In this document: positions 51,884-60,704 of the stretch, in pieces
Numbering within the stretch: the first letter of the stretch is position 1
Layout: each line of letters begins with the position of its first letter
Assembly (NCBI RefSeq): GCF_000463115.2
Contig: NZ_AWFX01000003.1
Coordinates: 140,408 to 204,407 of the forward strand
Source: Franconibacter helveticus LMG 23732
Lineage (GTDB): Bacteria > Pseudomonadota > Gammaproteobacteria > Enterobacterales > Enterobacteriaceae
Length of the DNA: 64,000 bases
Direction of reading: 5' to 3'
Made by a program: the position numbers and the translations under genes
The notes under the pieces: model-generated
What the model was told of the DNA's origin: nothing
Database searches by the model: none
What the model saw: only the letters and a program-made list of their open reading frames with translations

Positions 51884-52774
51884 CTACGCCCGGACGCTGC
51901 GCTCTCTTGCCGCCGTCAGCGCCAGCAGGATCAGCAGCGCGCCGCCCATTTGCGCCAGCGTCATGGTTTCGCCATACCACAGCGCCGAGAAAAGGGCGGC
52001 CCACACCGGCTCCATCAGCATAATCAGCCCGCCATTAGGGGAGTAAGCCAGCCGCTGGGCGTAGTTCTGCAATAAAAAGCGCAGGCAGGTGGGAATAAGA
52101 ATGCTGAGCGCAAGCCACGTCCATGCGGGCGCGTCGAGCGCGGCGGGCCACGGCTCCAGCCACAGGCTCACCGGCAACGCCAGCAGTCCCACCGCCATCA
52201 TCTGCATGGCGGCGAAGAGGACGACCGGCTGGTCGGCGGCGAAGCGGTTATTCAGACTAAAGTAGAAAGCGAAAATCGCCGCCGCGCCGAAAAACCAGAG
52301 CTGGCCCGCCTCAAGCCGCCACTCGCGAAAGCCGTTGCCGACCAGCAGCGCGATGCCGGGCAGGGCGATGAGCAGCGCGAGCCAGATGCGCCCGGAGAGC
52401 TTCTGGCGAAAAAGCAGCAGCCCGGCAAACGGCACCATTAGCGGCCCGAGACAGGTAAGAAACGCGCCGACGCCGAGCGCCGTGGTGAGGTGCAACGCCA
52501 CAATCCAGCACATCATCGAACCGCAAATCAGGCTGCCGATGGCGAAAGCGGGCCACAGGCTGCGCCGCCACGCGCGGCGGTCGGCGGCAGGCGCGGCGAG
52601 GGCGAGCAGCAGCCCGCCCACAAGAAAGCGCACGGCGATAAAAAAGACCGGCGGCAGCGCGCCGAGCGCCTCTTTAGAGAAGATCCAGCCCGCCCCCGCG
52701 CAAAGCGTCACCAGCAGCAGCAGGCTTTCGCTCTTGCGTGCAGGCAGCATGGCCGCGCCGCCCCGGGCCATCAT
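51884..52774 (-). CDS. EamA-family (DMT) transporter, last gene of Amadori operon
   Basis: A 296-residue drug/metabolite-type exporter with ten hydrophobic segments in two EamA repeats. The second-repeat glycine/proline motif is MEPVWAALFSALWYGE. Its ATG region overlaps the 3' end of the FrlC-like gene by four bases, so it belongs to the operon that starts at 57735. EamA proteins often export amino acids or metabolites. Here a role in exporting surplus amino acid freed from the Amadori compound, or a sugar by-product, is plausible but inferred from position only. Confidence 0.82.
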   Translation of the reverse strand: MMARGGAAMLPARKSESLLLLVTLCAGAGWIFSKEALGALPPVFFIAVRFLVGGLLLALAAPAADRRAWRRSLWPAFAIGSLICGSMMCWIVALHLTTALGVGAFLTCLGPLMVPFAGLLLFRQKLSGRIWLALLIALPGIALLVGNGFREWRLEAGQLWFFGAAAIFAFYFSLNNRFAADQPVVLFAAMQMMAVGLLALPVSLWLEPWPAALDAPAWTWLALSILIPTCLRFLLQNYAQRLAYSPNGGLIMLMEPVWAALFSALWYGETMTLAQMGGALLILLALTAARERSVRA

Positions 52775-53598
52775 GCGAGGGCTTCGCGCAGGAACTGAAT
52801 GCCCTGGCGCATCGGCGCCAGCGGCTCCTGCCAGTAGCGTCCGCCTGCGATCTCCAGCGAAAGCAGCCCGTTATAGCCGCCATCGCGCAGCGCCCCGAGA
52901 TAGCTTTTCAGCGGCAGGCTGCCGTCGCCGGGGGCCAGATGGCCCGCTGGCGTGCCGTCAATAAAATGGCAATGGCGCAGCTTCGGCCCGAAAGCGGTGA
53001 GGTAATCTGTTACGCTGTCGCCGCCTACCGCCATACCGACAATATCCAGCGCCGCGTCAAGCGCGGGCGAGCTGACCTCGTTAACCAGCCCGGCCAGTTC
53101 GCGCACGGTGCTGGCAAGGTTGCTCTCGCGCGGTTGCAGCACTTCCAGCACCAGCGTCACGCCGCGCTTTTCAGCGCTGTGCGCCAGTGTGCTCAGCGCG
53201 TCCACCGCCCGGCGTCTCGCTTCGTCAGGCTCATCGTCTTCATAGCCCCAGCCCGGCGTCATAAACAGCAGCGGCGACTCAAGGCTTTCGCAAATCTCCA
53301 GGCTGCGGTGAAAATAGTTCATGCTGTAGGCCCGCTGCTGCGGGTTTTCAGCGGCGATATTCACCGGATAAACGCACTGTTCCGGCGTAAAGCAGGCGAG
53401 CTTCAGCTCGCGCGCCGCCAGCTCTCGCTTAAGCGACTGCAAATCTGCCTCCTGCACGGTGTCGATATGCAGGTGCGGCGCCACGCCCCAGAGTTCGAAC
53501 CATTGCACGCCGAGGGCGGCGACATCGTCCAGGCAGCGGGTCAGACGGTAATGCGAATAGGTAAAGTTAGTGGCGCAGATATGGCTGGCGTTAAGCAT
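52771..53598 (-). CDS. FrlC-like sugar isomerase/epimerase
   Basis: A 275-residue TIM-barrel protein of the xylose isomerase-like family. It aligns in length and motifs with E. coli FrlC (276), the fructoselysine 3-epimerase that converts psicoselysine to fructoselysine. Motifs are VLEVLQPRESN (metal-binding Glu; FrlC has LEPLTPYESN), LRHCHFIDG (FrlC LRHLHIVD) and the terminal LSLEIAGGRYW. It probably converts an epimer of the operon's substrate. It starts two bases after the ATPase gene stop and overlaps the EamA gene. Confidence 0.8.
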   Translation of the reverse strand: MLNASHICATNFTYSHYRLTRCLDDVAALGVQWFELWGVAPHLHIDTVQEADLQSLKRELAARELKLACFTPEQCVYPVNIAAENPQQRAYSMNYFHRSLEICESLESPLLFMTPGWGYEDDEPDEARRRAVDALSTLAHSAEKRGVTLVLEVLQPRESNLASTVRELAGLVNEVSSPALDAALDIVGMAVGGDSVTDYLTAFGPKLRHCHFIDGTPAGHLAPGDGSLPLKSYLGALRDGGYNGLLSLEIAGGRYWQEPLAPMRQGIQFLREALA

Positions 53599-53600
53599 GA

Positions 53601-54341
53601 TTATTCCTCGCTGATGGGGTTGAGCACGCGTTGCAGAAACTCCCGGGTGCGCGGGTGAGAAGGGTTGGTCAACACCTGGCGCGCCGGGCCTTCTTCGGTC
53701 ACGACGCCGCCGTCGATGAACACCACGCGGTCGGCCACCTCGCGGGCGAAGGCGATTTCATGCGTCACCACCACCATCGTCATCCCCTGGTTTGCCAGCT
53801 CGCGCATCACGTTGAGCACGTCGCCCACCAGCTCCGGGTCAAGCGCCGAGGTGGGTTCATCGAACAAAATCGCCCGCGGGCGCATCGCCAGCGCCCGGGC
53901 TATCGCCACGCGCTGCTGCTGGCCGCCGGAGAGATCCTGCGGCCAGGCGTGCGCTTTATGGTCCATGCCCACCTGCTTAAGCAGCGCCATGCCATATTCG
54001 CGGGCAGGGCCGGGACGTTCGCCTTTGACGTAAATCGGCCCTTCTGTGACATTTTCCAGCACCGTGCGGTGGGGAAAGAGGTTAAAGCGCTGGAAAACCA
54101 TCGCCACCTCGCCGCGCACCTGGCTTAAGGCGTGAGCGCTGCCGTCCACCCGCACGCCGTCGAAAATAATCTCGCCGCTCTGGTAATCCTCCAGCCCGTT
54201 AATGCAGCGCAGCAGGGTAGATTTTCCGGAGCCGGAAGGGCCAATAATGCAGACCACTTCCTGACGGTTAATGGTTAAGTTAATGCCGTTCAGCACGTGC
54301 ACCGCGCCGTAGCTTTTATGAACGTTGCGATAGTCAATCAT
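53601..54341 (-). CDS. polar amino acid ABC transporter ATP-binding protein
   Basis: A 246-residue GlnQ/HisP-type ATPase. Walker A is GPSGSGKST, the signature is LSGGQQQR, Walker B is AILFDEP, and the switch His lies in VVVTHEI. Its start overlaps the permease stop by one base (TGATG), giving tight coupling. With the permease and binding protein it forms a complete importer of the polar amino acid family. In this operon the cargo is likely a sugar-amino acid conjugate rather than a free amino acid. Confidence 0.9.
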   Translation of the reverse strand: MIDYRNVHKSYGAVHVLNGINLTINRQEVVCIIGPSGSGKSTLLRCINGLEDYQSGEIIFDGVRVDGSAHALSQVRGEVAMVFQRFNLFPHRTVLENVTEGPIYVKGERPGPAREYGMALLKQVGMDHKAHAWPQDLSGGQQQRVAIARALAMRPRAILFDEPTSALDPELVGDVLNVMRELANQGMTMVVVTHEIAFAREVADRVVFIDGGVVTEEGPARQVLTNPSHPRTREFLQRVLNPISEE

Positions 54342-55003
54342 CAGTGGCTCCGACGTTTATGCATGGCGTGTTCCACCCGGCGGCACAGCCACATCAGCGG
54401 CCAGCACATCACCAGGTAAAGCAGGGCGACCAGCGTGAAAACGGTGGTGTTCTGGAAGGTCGCCGAGGCGAGCAGCTTCCCTTGCAATGAAAGCTCCGCC
54501 ACGGTGATGGTAGAGGCAAGCGAGCTGTCTTTAAGCATCATCACCATGGTGTTGCCGTAAGAAGGCCAGATTATTTTGATGGCCTGCGGCAGGATAATGC
54601 GGCGCATCATCAGCCGCTTTGACATGCCAAGCGTCTGCGCCGCCTCTATCTGCCCCTTGTCGATAGCCTGAATGCCGGCGCGAAAATCCTCCGCCTGGTA
54701 AACGGAATAGGCGATGCCGAGGCCGATAATGGCGGCGGTGAGCGCCGACATCTCAATGCCGATGTCGGGCAACACAAAGTAGATATAGAAAAGTTGCACC
54801 AGCATCGGGATGCCGCGCAGCACGTTGACCACCGCGCTGCTTACCAGGCGCAGCGGGCGGTTGGCTGAAAGGCGCATCAGCGCCCAGGCCAGCCCCAGCA
54901 GGGTCGAGAGGATAAGCGAGCAAAAGGTAACCAGTACCGTGTATTTCACCCCCTCCACCAGAATGGGAAGGGCGGTGGCGCTGAAGGTAAAAAAGTCGTT
55001 CAT
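54341..55003 (-). CDS. polar amino acid ABC transporter permease
   Basis: A 220-residue permease of the His/Glu/Gln/Arg/opine group with about five transmembrane helices. The characteristic N-terminal TM region and the EAA loop [20 protein letters not shown] are present. A single permease gene suggests a homodimer. The ATG at 55003 follows AGGAACCGCG; a GTG five codons earlier is possible. Opine-type ABC systems belong to this family, which fits uptake of an Amadori compound. Confidence 0.88.
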   Translation of the reverse strand: MNDFFTFSATALPILVEGVKYTVLVTFCSLILSTLLGLAWALMRLSANRPLRLVSSAVVNVLRGIPMLVQLFYIYFVLPDIGIEMSALTAAIIGLGIAYSVYQAEDFRAGIQAIDKGQIEAAQTLGMSKRLMMRRIILPQAIKIIWPSYGNTMVMMLKDSSLASTITVAELSLQGKLLASATFQNTTVFTLVALLYLVMCWPLMWLCRRVEHAMHKRRSH

Positions 55004-55045
55004 CGCGGTTCCTGTCACGGAGTATCAGGGGCTGTGCCCCTTGTT

Positions 55046-55798
55046 TTAATTAAGCTTCCACTTTTCCAGCAGCGCCGTAATTTCGCCGTTGCTCTGCATG
55101 GTGGCGATAGCCTCGTTCAGCTTCGCCAACTGCTGCGCTTCCTCTTTGCGCACCCCAAGCCCGAGCGAGCCTGGCAGCACCGGCTTGTAGCTTTTCACCA
55201 GCCGCACGTTGGGGTACTCGCCAAGAGAGAGGTAATAAGCCATCGACGGGGTATCGCCAAAGCCTGCCTTGATGCGCCCGGCGTTAACGTCTTTCATAAT
55301 GCCGGTAAGGGTGTCGTAGGCTTTCACATCCCTGAAAATATTGGCCTGCTTGAGCGGCTCGATAAAAATGGTACCCATTTGCGCGCCGACGACCGCGCCC
55401 GGCAGCTCGTTGAAAGAGGTGTAATCTTTGGTGTCCTCTTTACGAACGATCATGCCTTCGCCGTAGCGGTAAACCGGTTCGGTAAAATCGATCACTTTTT
55501 TACGCGGCTCGGTGATGTACATACCGGTGGCGATCATGTCTATCTTGCCGGTGCGCAGCGCCGGGATAAGCGCCGAGAAATCCATCGCCTTAAACTCCAC
55601 TTCATACCCCGCGTGCTTTGCGGCCTGGCGTGCGATATCCAGCATGAAGCCGTCAAGCTCGTGGGTTTTCGGGTTTAAAAAGGAGATAGGAATGCCGTTG
55701 GCTTCGGTGCCGACCACCAGCTTTTCGGCGGCGGCAGGTAAGGTAAAAGAAAGAGTGGCCAACAGCGCGACTGAACAGGCTAACGTTTTTATCTTCAT
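55046..55798 (-). CDS. polar amino acid-type periplasmic binding protein
   Basis: A 250-residue SBP_bac_3 protein. The signal peptide (1-~24, ending AAA) is followed by LVVGTEANGIPISFLNPKTHELDGF, the MDFSALIPALRTGKIDMIATG hinge region and RKKVIDFTEPVYRYGEG. It would capture the substrate for the permease and ATPase encoded next. Replacement of the usual aromatic 'PF' near the first ligand loop by PISFLNP hints at a changed ligand. GGAG precedes the ATG by six bases. Confidence 0.87.
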   Translation of the reverse strand: MKIKTLACSVALLATLSFTLPAAAEKLVVGTEANGIPISFLNPKTHELDGFMLDIARQAAKHAGYEVEFKAMDFSALIPALRTGKIDMIATGMYITEPRKKVIDFTEPVYRYGEGMIVRKEDTKDYTSFNELPGAVVGAQMGTIFIEPLKQANIFRDVKAYDTLTGIMKDVNAGRIKAGFGDTPSMAYYLSLGEYPNVRLVKSYKPVLPGSLGLGVRKEEAQQLAKLNEAIATMQSNGEITALLEKWKLN

Positions 55799-55861
55799 CT
55801 CTTGCTCCACGTAAAAAAGGGTTATGGCCCGCCAGCGGCGGCGCGTTATGGCACGGCATGG

Positions 55862-56692
55862 TTACGGCTGTTGCTTCGCCTCCGGCGGCAGCGGCGTGAG
55901 CGGCACGCCGTAGCCGAATGCGCCGAGGCGCTCGCAGACTCGCGCTGAGGCGTGCGCCGCGCTGTGCGCAGCGTCCGCCAGCGCCACGCCTTGCCCCAGT
56001 TTCACCAGCAGGGTGGCGATAAACGCATCCCCCGCGCCCAGGCTGTCGACAATCTGCGTCGGCAGCGCGGGCTGGCGATAGCGCTCGCCCCGGTGACTGA
56101 TAAGCGCGCCGTCCGCGCCCTGGGTAACCAGCACGGTGACGACGCCTGCGGCGTGCGCTTTTTCGATAAGCTGCGCAACGTCCTGCGGCGCGCTGCCGCT
56201 GCGCGAAAAGGTGGCGACCTGCACCCAGCGAAGCAGCGGCTCGGCCCAGGCGTCGTCGCGCGAACCGAAGTCGAACGAGAGCGGCGCGCAGGCGGCAAGT
56301 TCAGGCAGTTGCGTTTCCAGCCCGCTGTAATCGCTGGTGTGCAGCAGATCGAACCCTTGCAGCCACGCCAGATCTTCCTCGCTCAGGCGAAGCTGGTAGG
56401 GCGGCGGCACGGCGCCGACGAAGAAGCGGTTGCCTTCGGCATCGATATCTATCTGCGAAAGCGCATTAAAGCTGTCATTGACCCGCACGCGGCTGATATC
56501 CACCGCTTCTGAGCAGAGCGCATAACGGATAACGCCTGCCGGAATGTCATTGCCGGTGATGCCCAGGTAGGCCGCCTCGGCGCCTGCCATGCGGCCGAAA
56601 ACCGCGAAGTTAAGCGCGTTGCCGCCTGCGAACATCCGGTCGCAGTGCAGGTAGCGGTCAATCACGTTGTCACCTACTCCACAAATTCGCAT
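55862..56692 (-). CDS. FrlD-like PfkB-family kinase (fructosamine kinase)
   Basis: A 276-residue ribokinase-family sugar kinase. Its N-terminus (GVGDNVIDRY, then FAGGNALNFAVF) follows E. coli FrlD (GDNCVDIYP, FSGGNAVNVAVY). The catalytic motif is DSLGAGDAFIA, with Asp as base. Expected reaction: ATP-dependent phosphorylation of the Amadori compound at C6 of the fructosyl part. The gene lies five bases after the deglycase gene and before the transporter genes. Fructoselysine or another fructosyl-amino acid is the likely substrate; the exact amino acid is not determined. Confidence 0.83.
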   Translation of the reverse strand: MRICGVGDNVIDRYLHCDRMFAGGNALNFAVFGRMAGAEAAYLGITGNDIPAGVIRYALCSEAVDISRVRVNDSFNALSQIDIDAEGNRFFVGAVPPPYQLRLSEEDLAWLQGFDLLHTSDYSGLETQLPELAACAPLSFDFGSRDDAWAEPLLRWVQVATFSRSGSAPQDVAQLIEKAHAAGVVTVLVTQGADGALISHRGERYRQPALPTQIVDSLGAGDAFIATLLVKLGQGVALADAAHSAAHASARVCERLGAFGYGVPLTPLPPEAKQQP

Positions 56693-56697
56693 GGCGA

Positions 56698-57735
56698 TTA
56701 ATATTCCACTTTGTGCATATAACGACGGTCATCCAGAGAGTGGCCGGTACGGTGCTCCAGATGATCTGCAAGACGCGTGCCCATCAGCCCCAGCGCGATA
56801 GCCGCGAAGTGAGCCTTCACTTGCGGCGCTGCATCCGGCAAGGTGAAGCTGGCTGCGTCAAACACATGGACGTTTTCGGTATAGCGGCGAGCGAAGTCGA
56901 TGGCGCGCTGCGTCATGGCGCGGCTGTCGTCGTCGGCGTGAAACACCACCAGGTGCGCGCCCGGCAGGATCATCTCAAAAGGGCCGTGGCAGAAATCGCC
57001 TGCCAGCACTGGCGTGGCGTTGCGCCACTGCATCTCCATCAGGTAGCAGTAGGAGAGCGTATAGGCTGCGCCATAGTTGGCGCCTGCGGCGGTGACGTAG
57101 ATATCGCCGCCCCGGGCGATGGCGGCGGCGATGGCGTCGCCAGCGTTTTCCTGATCCTCAAGGAACCGTTGCAGCGCGGCGGGCAAGGCGGGCAGCGCGG
57201 CGCGCCAGGCGCTGAGATCCTGCCCCTCCACACGCTCCAGCAATTCAATCACCAGTTGCAGCAGCAGTAATTGTTTGCCGGGCGTGACGGTGCGCGGGCT
57301 GTGGTAAACCAGCGCGGTATCGGCAGTGTTGGCAAGCGGGGTGTTCAGTTCCTGGCTCAGGGAAACCACATAAGCGCCGTACGATTTGGCGAAATCCGCC
57401 GCCCGGGCTGTTTCCGGCGTGGCGCCGGAGTGGGAGGAGAGGATCACCAGCGACGTTGCTCCCAGGCGGGCAGGCGGCAGCGCCATAAACTCCGCTGCGT
57501 TCAGGTTCCACGCCTGAAGCTGCTTGCTGTGGCGGCAAAGCAGCGCGTGGGCATGTACGGAAGAGGAGAAGGAGCCGCCGCAGCCGACAAAATAGATATC
57601 TTTCAGCGGGCGAGAAGCGACCGCGTCGGCGATGCCGGCAATGGCATTTTTCTGCGCCAGCACTTTCTCAAGCGTTGGGATGAAATCCGCTTCCAGCGGG
57701 CGCAGCGGCAGTGAAGCTGTAGTGGTTTGCGTCAT
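56698..57735 (-). CDS. FraB/FrlB-type fructosamine-6-phosphate deglycase
   Basis: A 345-residue SIS-domain enzyme predicted to split a 6-phosphofructosyl-amino acid into glucose 6-phosphate and the amino acid. The two SIS domains show VGCGGSFSSS and ILSSHSGATPET. In Salmonella FraB the catalytic Glu214 and His230 lie 16 residues apart in MEMQW and FHGPFE; here MEMQW (Glu234) and CHGPFE (His250) keep both residues and the spacing. The C-terminus RRYMHKVEY matches FraB and FrlB. It is the first gene of the operon, and two operator-like palindromes precede it. Confidence 0.88.
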   Translation of the reverse strand: MTQTTTASLPLRPLEADFIPTLEKVLAQKNAIAGIADAVASRPLKDIYFVGCGGSFSSSVHAHALLCRHSKQLQAWNLNAAEFMALPPARLGATSLVILSSHSGATPETARAADFAKSYGAYVVSLSQELNTPLANTADTALVYHSPRTVTPGKQLLLLQLVIELLERVEGQDLSAWRAALPALPAALQRFLEDQENAGDAIAAAIARGGDIYVTAAGANYGAAYTLSYCYLMEMQWRNATPVLAGDFCHGPFEMILPGAHLVVFHADDDSRAMTQRAIDFARRYTENVHVFDAASFTLPDAAPQVKAHFAAIALGLMGTRLADHLEHRTGHSLDDRRYMHKVEY

Positions 57736-57770
57736 GTTGGGTTACCTGTCCGTCTCGGTTGTTATGGATG

Positions 57771-57784
57771 TGATAACGTTATCA
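57771..57784. promoter_or_regulatory. LacI-type operator, operon side
   Basis: TGATAACGTTATCA, a perfect 14-base palindrome with the central CG typical of LacI-family sites, 36 bases upstream of the deglycase start. Confidence 0.72.
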
Positions 57785-57840
57785 GTCATGCTTTAAAAAT
57801 AACCCGCGATTTACAGCAGCGGGTGGATTATCCTAAAATG

Positions 57841-57854
57841 AGAGAACGTTATCA
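57841..57854. promoter_or_regulatory. LacI-type operator, regulator side
   Basis: AGAGAACGTTATCA shares the GA-AACGTTATCA core with the palindrome at 57771. The two centres are exactly 70 bases apart, consistent with DNA looping and with autoregulation of the LacI gene. Confidence 0.62.
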
Positions 57855-57965
57855 CACGGTGAATAATTCGCCGGTGTTAAAAAATTGTCAATGATCTTTT
57901 TCTTATGAATCCGCCGGAAATCGATAACCTCCGGGAAACCAAAAGCGGAGACGACAAAACGTCTT

Positions 57966-59063
57966 ATGAACAAGAAAAATAACCGAATCACCGTGAAAGA
58001 CGTGGCGCGCCAGGCGGGCGTATCCACCGCGGCGGCGGGCCGGGCGCTGGGGAATTACGGCTACGTCAGCGAAGAATTGCGCGAGAAAATCATGCGCGCC
58101 GCCGAAGAGCTTGGGTATGTGGCAAACCAGGTGGCGCGCGCCATGATAACCGGCAAAAGCCAGACTATCGGCGTGGTGGGGGCCGACATCAGCAACCCCT
58201 TTTTTGCTGAAGCGCTGCGCGGCATCAGCGATATCGCGCGCCGCCACGAGTTCGGCGTGCTGATCACCAGCAGTGACGAAGATGTGCCGCGCGAGCAGGA
58301 AGCGGTGCGCATTCTGCTGGAAAAACAGGTGGACGGGCTGATTGTTTCTCCTGCCGATATCAACAACTGCCGCCACCTTGACCAGGCTATCGCCCAGGGC
58401 ATTCCGGTGGTTTTGCTCGACCGTAAGCTGCCCACGCTCGCCGCCGATGCGGTGCTTATTGATAACGTGCACGCCAGCCGCGAGGCCACCCGTTACCTGT
58501 TAGGCTGCGGACACCGGCGCATCGCCATCATCACGGAATTAAGTTCGGACTACGATACGCGGCTGGCGCTTGAGCCGGAGAGCTTCGCCACGATAAACGC
58601 CGACCGGCTTAACTCCAGCGGCGCGCGTCTGCTGGGCTACCTGCTGGCGCACCATGAGGCGAATGTGGCGGTGGATAAAACGCTGATACGCCGCACCGGT
58701 AAATATTGCGCCCAGCGCGCCTTTGAAGAGACGCTGGCGGTGCTGGAGGAAGCGTCGCCGACGGCCGTTTTTGCGGTAGACAACGTCATGACCCAGGGCG
58801 CCTGGCGGGCGGTGCGCGAGCGCGATATCGCCGTACCCGGCGCGCTTTCGTTCTTCGCCTTCGACGAACTCGACTGGCTGACACTCACTACGCCGCGCAT
58901 CTCCACCGTCGCGCAGCCAATCCACCATATGGGCGTGCACGCCGCCGAATTACTCTTCCGTCGCATACGTGAGACAGATTTGCCCGTCTCATGGCAGACG
59001 TATCAGGTGGAGATGAAGCTTCGCGAGTCGGTGGCGACGGTGAAGGTGAACGTTAAAGGATAA
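57966..59063 (+). CDS. LacI-family regulator of the Amadori operon
   Basis: A 365-residue LacI/GalR repressor. The N-terminal helix-turn-helix is VKDVARQAGVSTAAAGRALG, with the minor-groove hinge region NQVARAMITGKSQTIGVV. The periplasmic-binding-protein-like effector domain spans about 65-345. It is divergently transcribed from the seven-gene operon, with two AACGTT-centred operators in between, so it almost certainly controls that operon. The inducer is probably the 6-phosphorylated Amadori product or the compound itself. Confidence 0.88.
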   Translation: MNKKNNRITVKDVARQAGVSTAAAGRALGNYGYVSEELREKIMRAAEELGYVANQVARAMITGKSQTIGVVGADISNPFFAEALRGISDIARRHEFGVLITSSDEDVPREQEAVRILLEKQVDGLIVSPADINNCRHLDQAIAQGIPVVLLDRKLPTLAADAVLIDNVHASREATRYLLGCGHRRIAIITELSSDYDTRLALEPESFATINADRLNSSGARLLGYLLAHHEANVAVDKTLIRRTGKYCAQRAFEETLAVLEEASPTAVFAVDNVMTQGAWRAVRERDIAVPGALSFFAFDELDWLTLTTPRISTVAQPIHHMGVHAAELLFRRIRETDLPVSWQTYQVEMKLRESVATVKVNVKG

Positions 59064-59095
59064 CGTTCTCTGCCGCCTTCGCCTGGTAAAGCGGG

Positions 59096-59458
59096 TTACG
59101 CCTCGCTTTTGTGGGTGTTAACCACCTGGCCGATGCCTTTGCCTTCAAGCGCCTCGTTCGGGTCGGCGAAGAAATCGATATTAAAGCAGGTTTCATCGGT
59201 CAACAGCTCAATGCGGTGCCAGTACTGCGGCGGACTAATGCCAAAATGCCCGGCCTCGATCACCACTTCGATTTCCGGCGTTTCGTCGTGCTCGCTGTTA
59301 AAACCGATGTATTTCACCGCGCCCGCCATCACCGAAAGGCGGCCATATACGCCTTTTTTGGTGTTGTGGTGGGTGAGCAGCGCCTGTGGCACCGTCTCTT
59401 TATTCCAGAACGGGGTGGAACGGGTGTGACGAAAATGGAAAGGGATTTGATGCGCCAT
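59096..59458 (-). CDS. YeaR-like DUF1971 protein
   Basis: A 120-residue cupin-like protein of the DUF1971 family. Its relatives are E. coli YeaR and the N-terminal part of some tellurite-resistance TehB proteins. Diagnostic segments are HTRSTPFWNKETVPQALL, YGRLSVMAGAVKYIGF and FNIDFFADP. E. coli yeaR is induced by nitrate and nitric oxide through Nar proteins and NsrR. Here the gene lies downstream of norVW on the same strand, linking it to nitric-oxide defence. A terminator hairpin lies in its leader, between norW and its ribosome site GAGGAG. Confidence 0.87.
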   Translation of the reverse strand: MAHQIPFHFRHTRSTPFWNKETVPQALLTHHNTKKGVYGRLSVMAGAVKYIGFNSEHDETPEIEVVIEAGHFGISPPQYWHRIELLTDETCFNIDFFADPNEALEGKGIGQVVNTHKSEA

Positions 59459-59473
59459 GATCTTCTCCTCGGG

Positions 59474-59503
59474 AAAAAAGGCCCTGCATGAAGCCGACAG
59501 GGC
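59474..59503 (-). terminator. terminator / attenuator between norW and the yeaR-like gene
   Basis: On the minus strand GCCCTG, an 11-base loop, CAGGGC, two or three bases, then TTTTTT, ending about 15 bases before the yeaR-like ATG. It would end the norVW transcript or act as an attenuator of the downstream gene. Confidence 0.72.
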
Positions 59504-59570
59504 AAGTATTGCAGACGCCCGCCGCCTGTGCGGGCAAGCTATGCCTGCGCCTTGCGGCGCAGCGAGGTTT

Positions 59571-60704
59571 CTACGTGTTCAGCGCTTTTAACAGCGCAAA
59601 GGCTTGCGGCATGCAGGCTTCGCTCACCACAAAGGCTTTAAGGTTGCCTTCGCCGTCGACGCCTTTCGCCACCATGCCTTCGCCTGCGAGCGTGATATGC
59701 CAGTCGAGATCCGTGCGGCGCGTATCGCCCGCCAGGTGCAGCGGCAACTCGGGTGTTTTCACTTTCACCAGCATAGCGGGCAGGTTCAGCGGCTGGCTGC
59801 CGCCCGCGAGGTTCTTCGCCGCTGTCATGGCGCTTAGCTGAGCAGGTTGCAGGAACGGCATAATCTGGCCGTTGATCTCCGCGCAGTCGCCCAGCGCGTA
59901 AATGTGCGGGTCGCTGGTCTGAAGCTGGCTGTTAACCACAATGCCGCGGTTTACCGTAAGCCCCGCCCGGCGGGCTAGGTCGATATTCGGGCGCAGGCCG
60001 ATAGCCGCAATGGCGGCGTCTACCTCCAGCGTACGGCCGCTGGCAAGCGTCGCCTGTAGCTGGTTTTCCTGCTGTCGCAGCGCGGCCAGTTGCTGGTTGA
60101 ACACCAGCTCGATGCCCATCTGCGTAAGCCTGTGCTGTAAGCGAGCGCTTACTTCCGGCGGCATAAGGGAGGAGAGCAGGGAGGCTGAGTTATCGACCAC
60201 CGTGACCTGCTTCCCGGCGCGGCAGAAGTCCATCGCCAGCTCGCTGCCGATTAACCCGCCGCCCAGAATCAGCACCCGCTGCGCGTCACGCAGTTGCGAT
60301 TCGCACGCCTGATATTCCTGCTGGCTGTTGAGCGTCAGCATCAGCTCACGCCCTTCAATCGGCGGCGCGATCGCGCTGGAGCCGGTCGCCAGCACTAATT
60401 TGTCGTACTGCCAGCTTTGCGCCTGGCTTTTCACCAGGCGGGCCTGCGGGTCGATTTCCGTCACCCAGGTGGCGGGAAAGAGCCGCAGGTTATATTGCTC
60501 GGCGAACTCCCCGGCGCGCTGGCGGGTTAAGTCATCCGCCCGCTGCTGCTGGCTTATCACATGGCTTAAGTCCGGCTTGTTGTATTCGTCCATGCTGTCG
60601 GCGGCGATAAGCGTGATCGCCACGTTCGGATCCTGCTTGCGCAGATTTTTCACCAGCTGGCGGGCGGCGAAGCCCGAACCGATGATTACAATGCCGTTTT
60701 TCAT
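59571..60704 (-). CDS. norW: nitric oxide reductase FAD reductase NorW
   Basis: NADH:flavorubredoxin reductase that passes electrons to the rubredoxin part of NorV. The 377 residues equal the E. coli length. There is an N-terminal FAD fold [18 protein letters not shown], an NADH fold [17 protein letters not shown], and the FAD-ribityl motif [10 protein letters not shown]. It starts inside the norV stop (ATGA overlap), so translation is coupled. Confidence 0.96.
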   Translation of the reverse strand: MKNGIVIIGSGFAARQLVKNLRKQDPNVAITLIAADSMDEYNKPDLSHVISQQQRADDLTRQRAGEFAEQYNLRLFPATWVTEIDPQARLVKSQAQSWQYDKLVLATGSSAIAPPIEGRELMLTLNSQQEYQACESQLRDAQRVLILGGGLIGSELAMDFCRAGKQVTVVDNSASLLSSLMPPEVSARLQHRLTQMGIELVFNQQLAALRQQENQLQATLASGRTLEVDAAIAAIGLRPNIDLARRAGLTVNRGIVVNSQLQTSDPHIYALGDCAEINGQIMPFLQPAQLSAMTAAKNLAGGSQPLNLPAMLVKVKTPELPLHLAGDTRRTDLDWHITLAGEGMVAKGVDGEGNLKAFVVSEACMPQAFALLKALNT

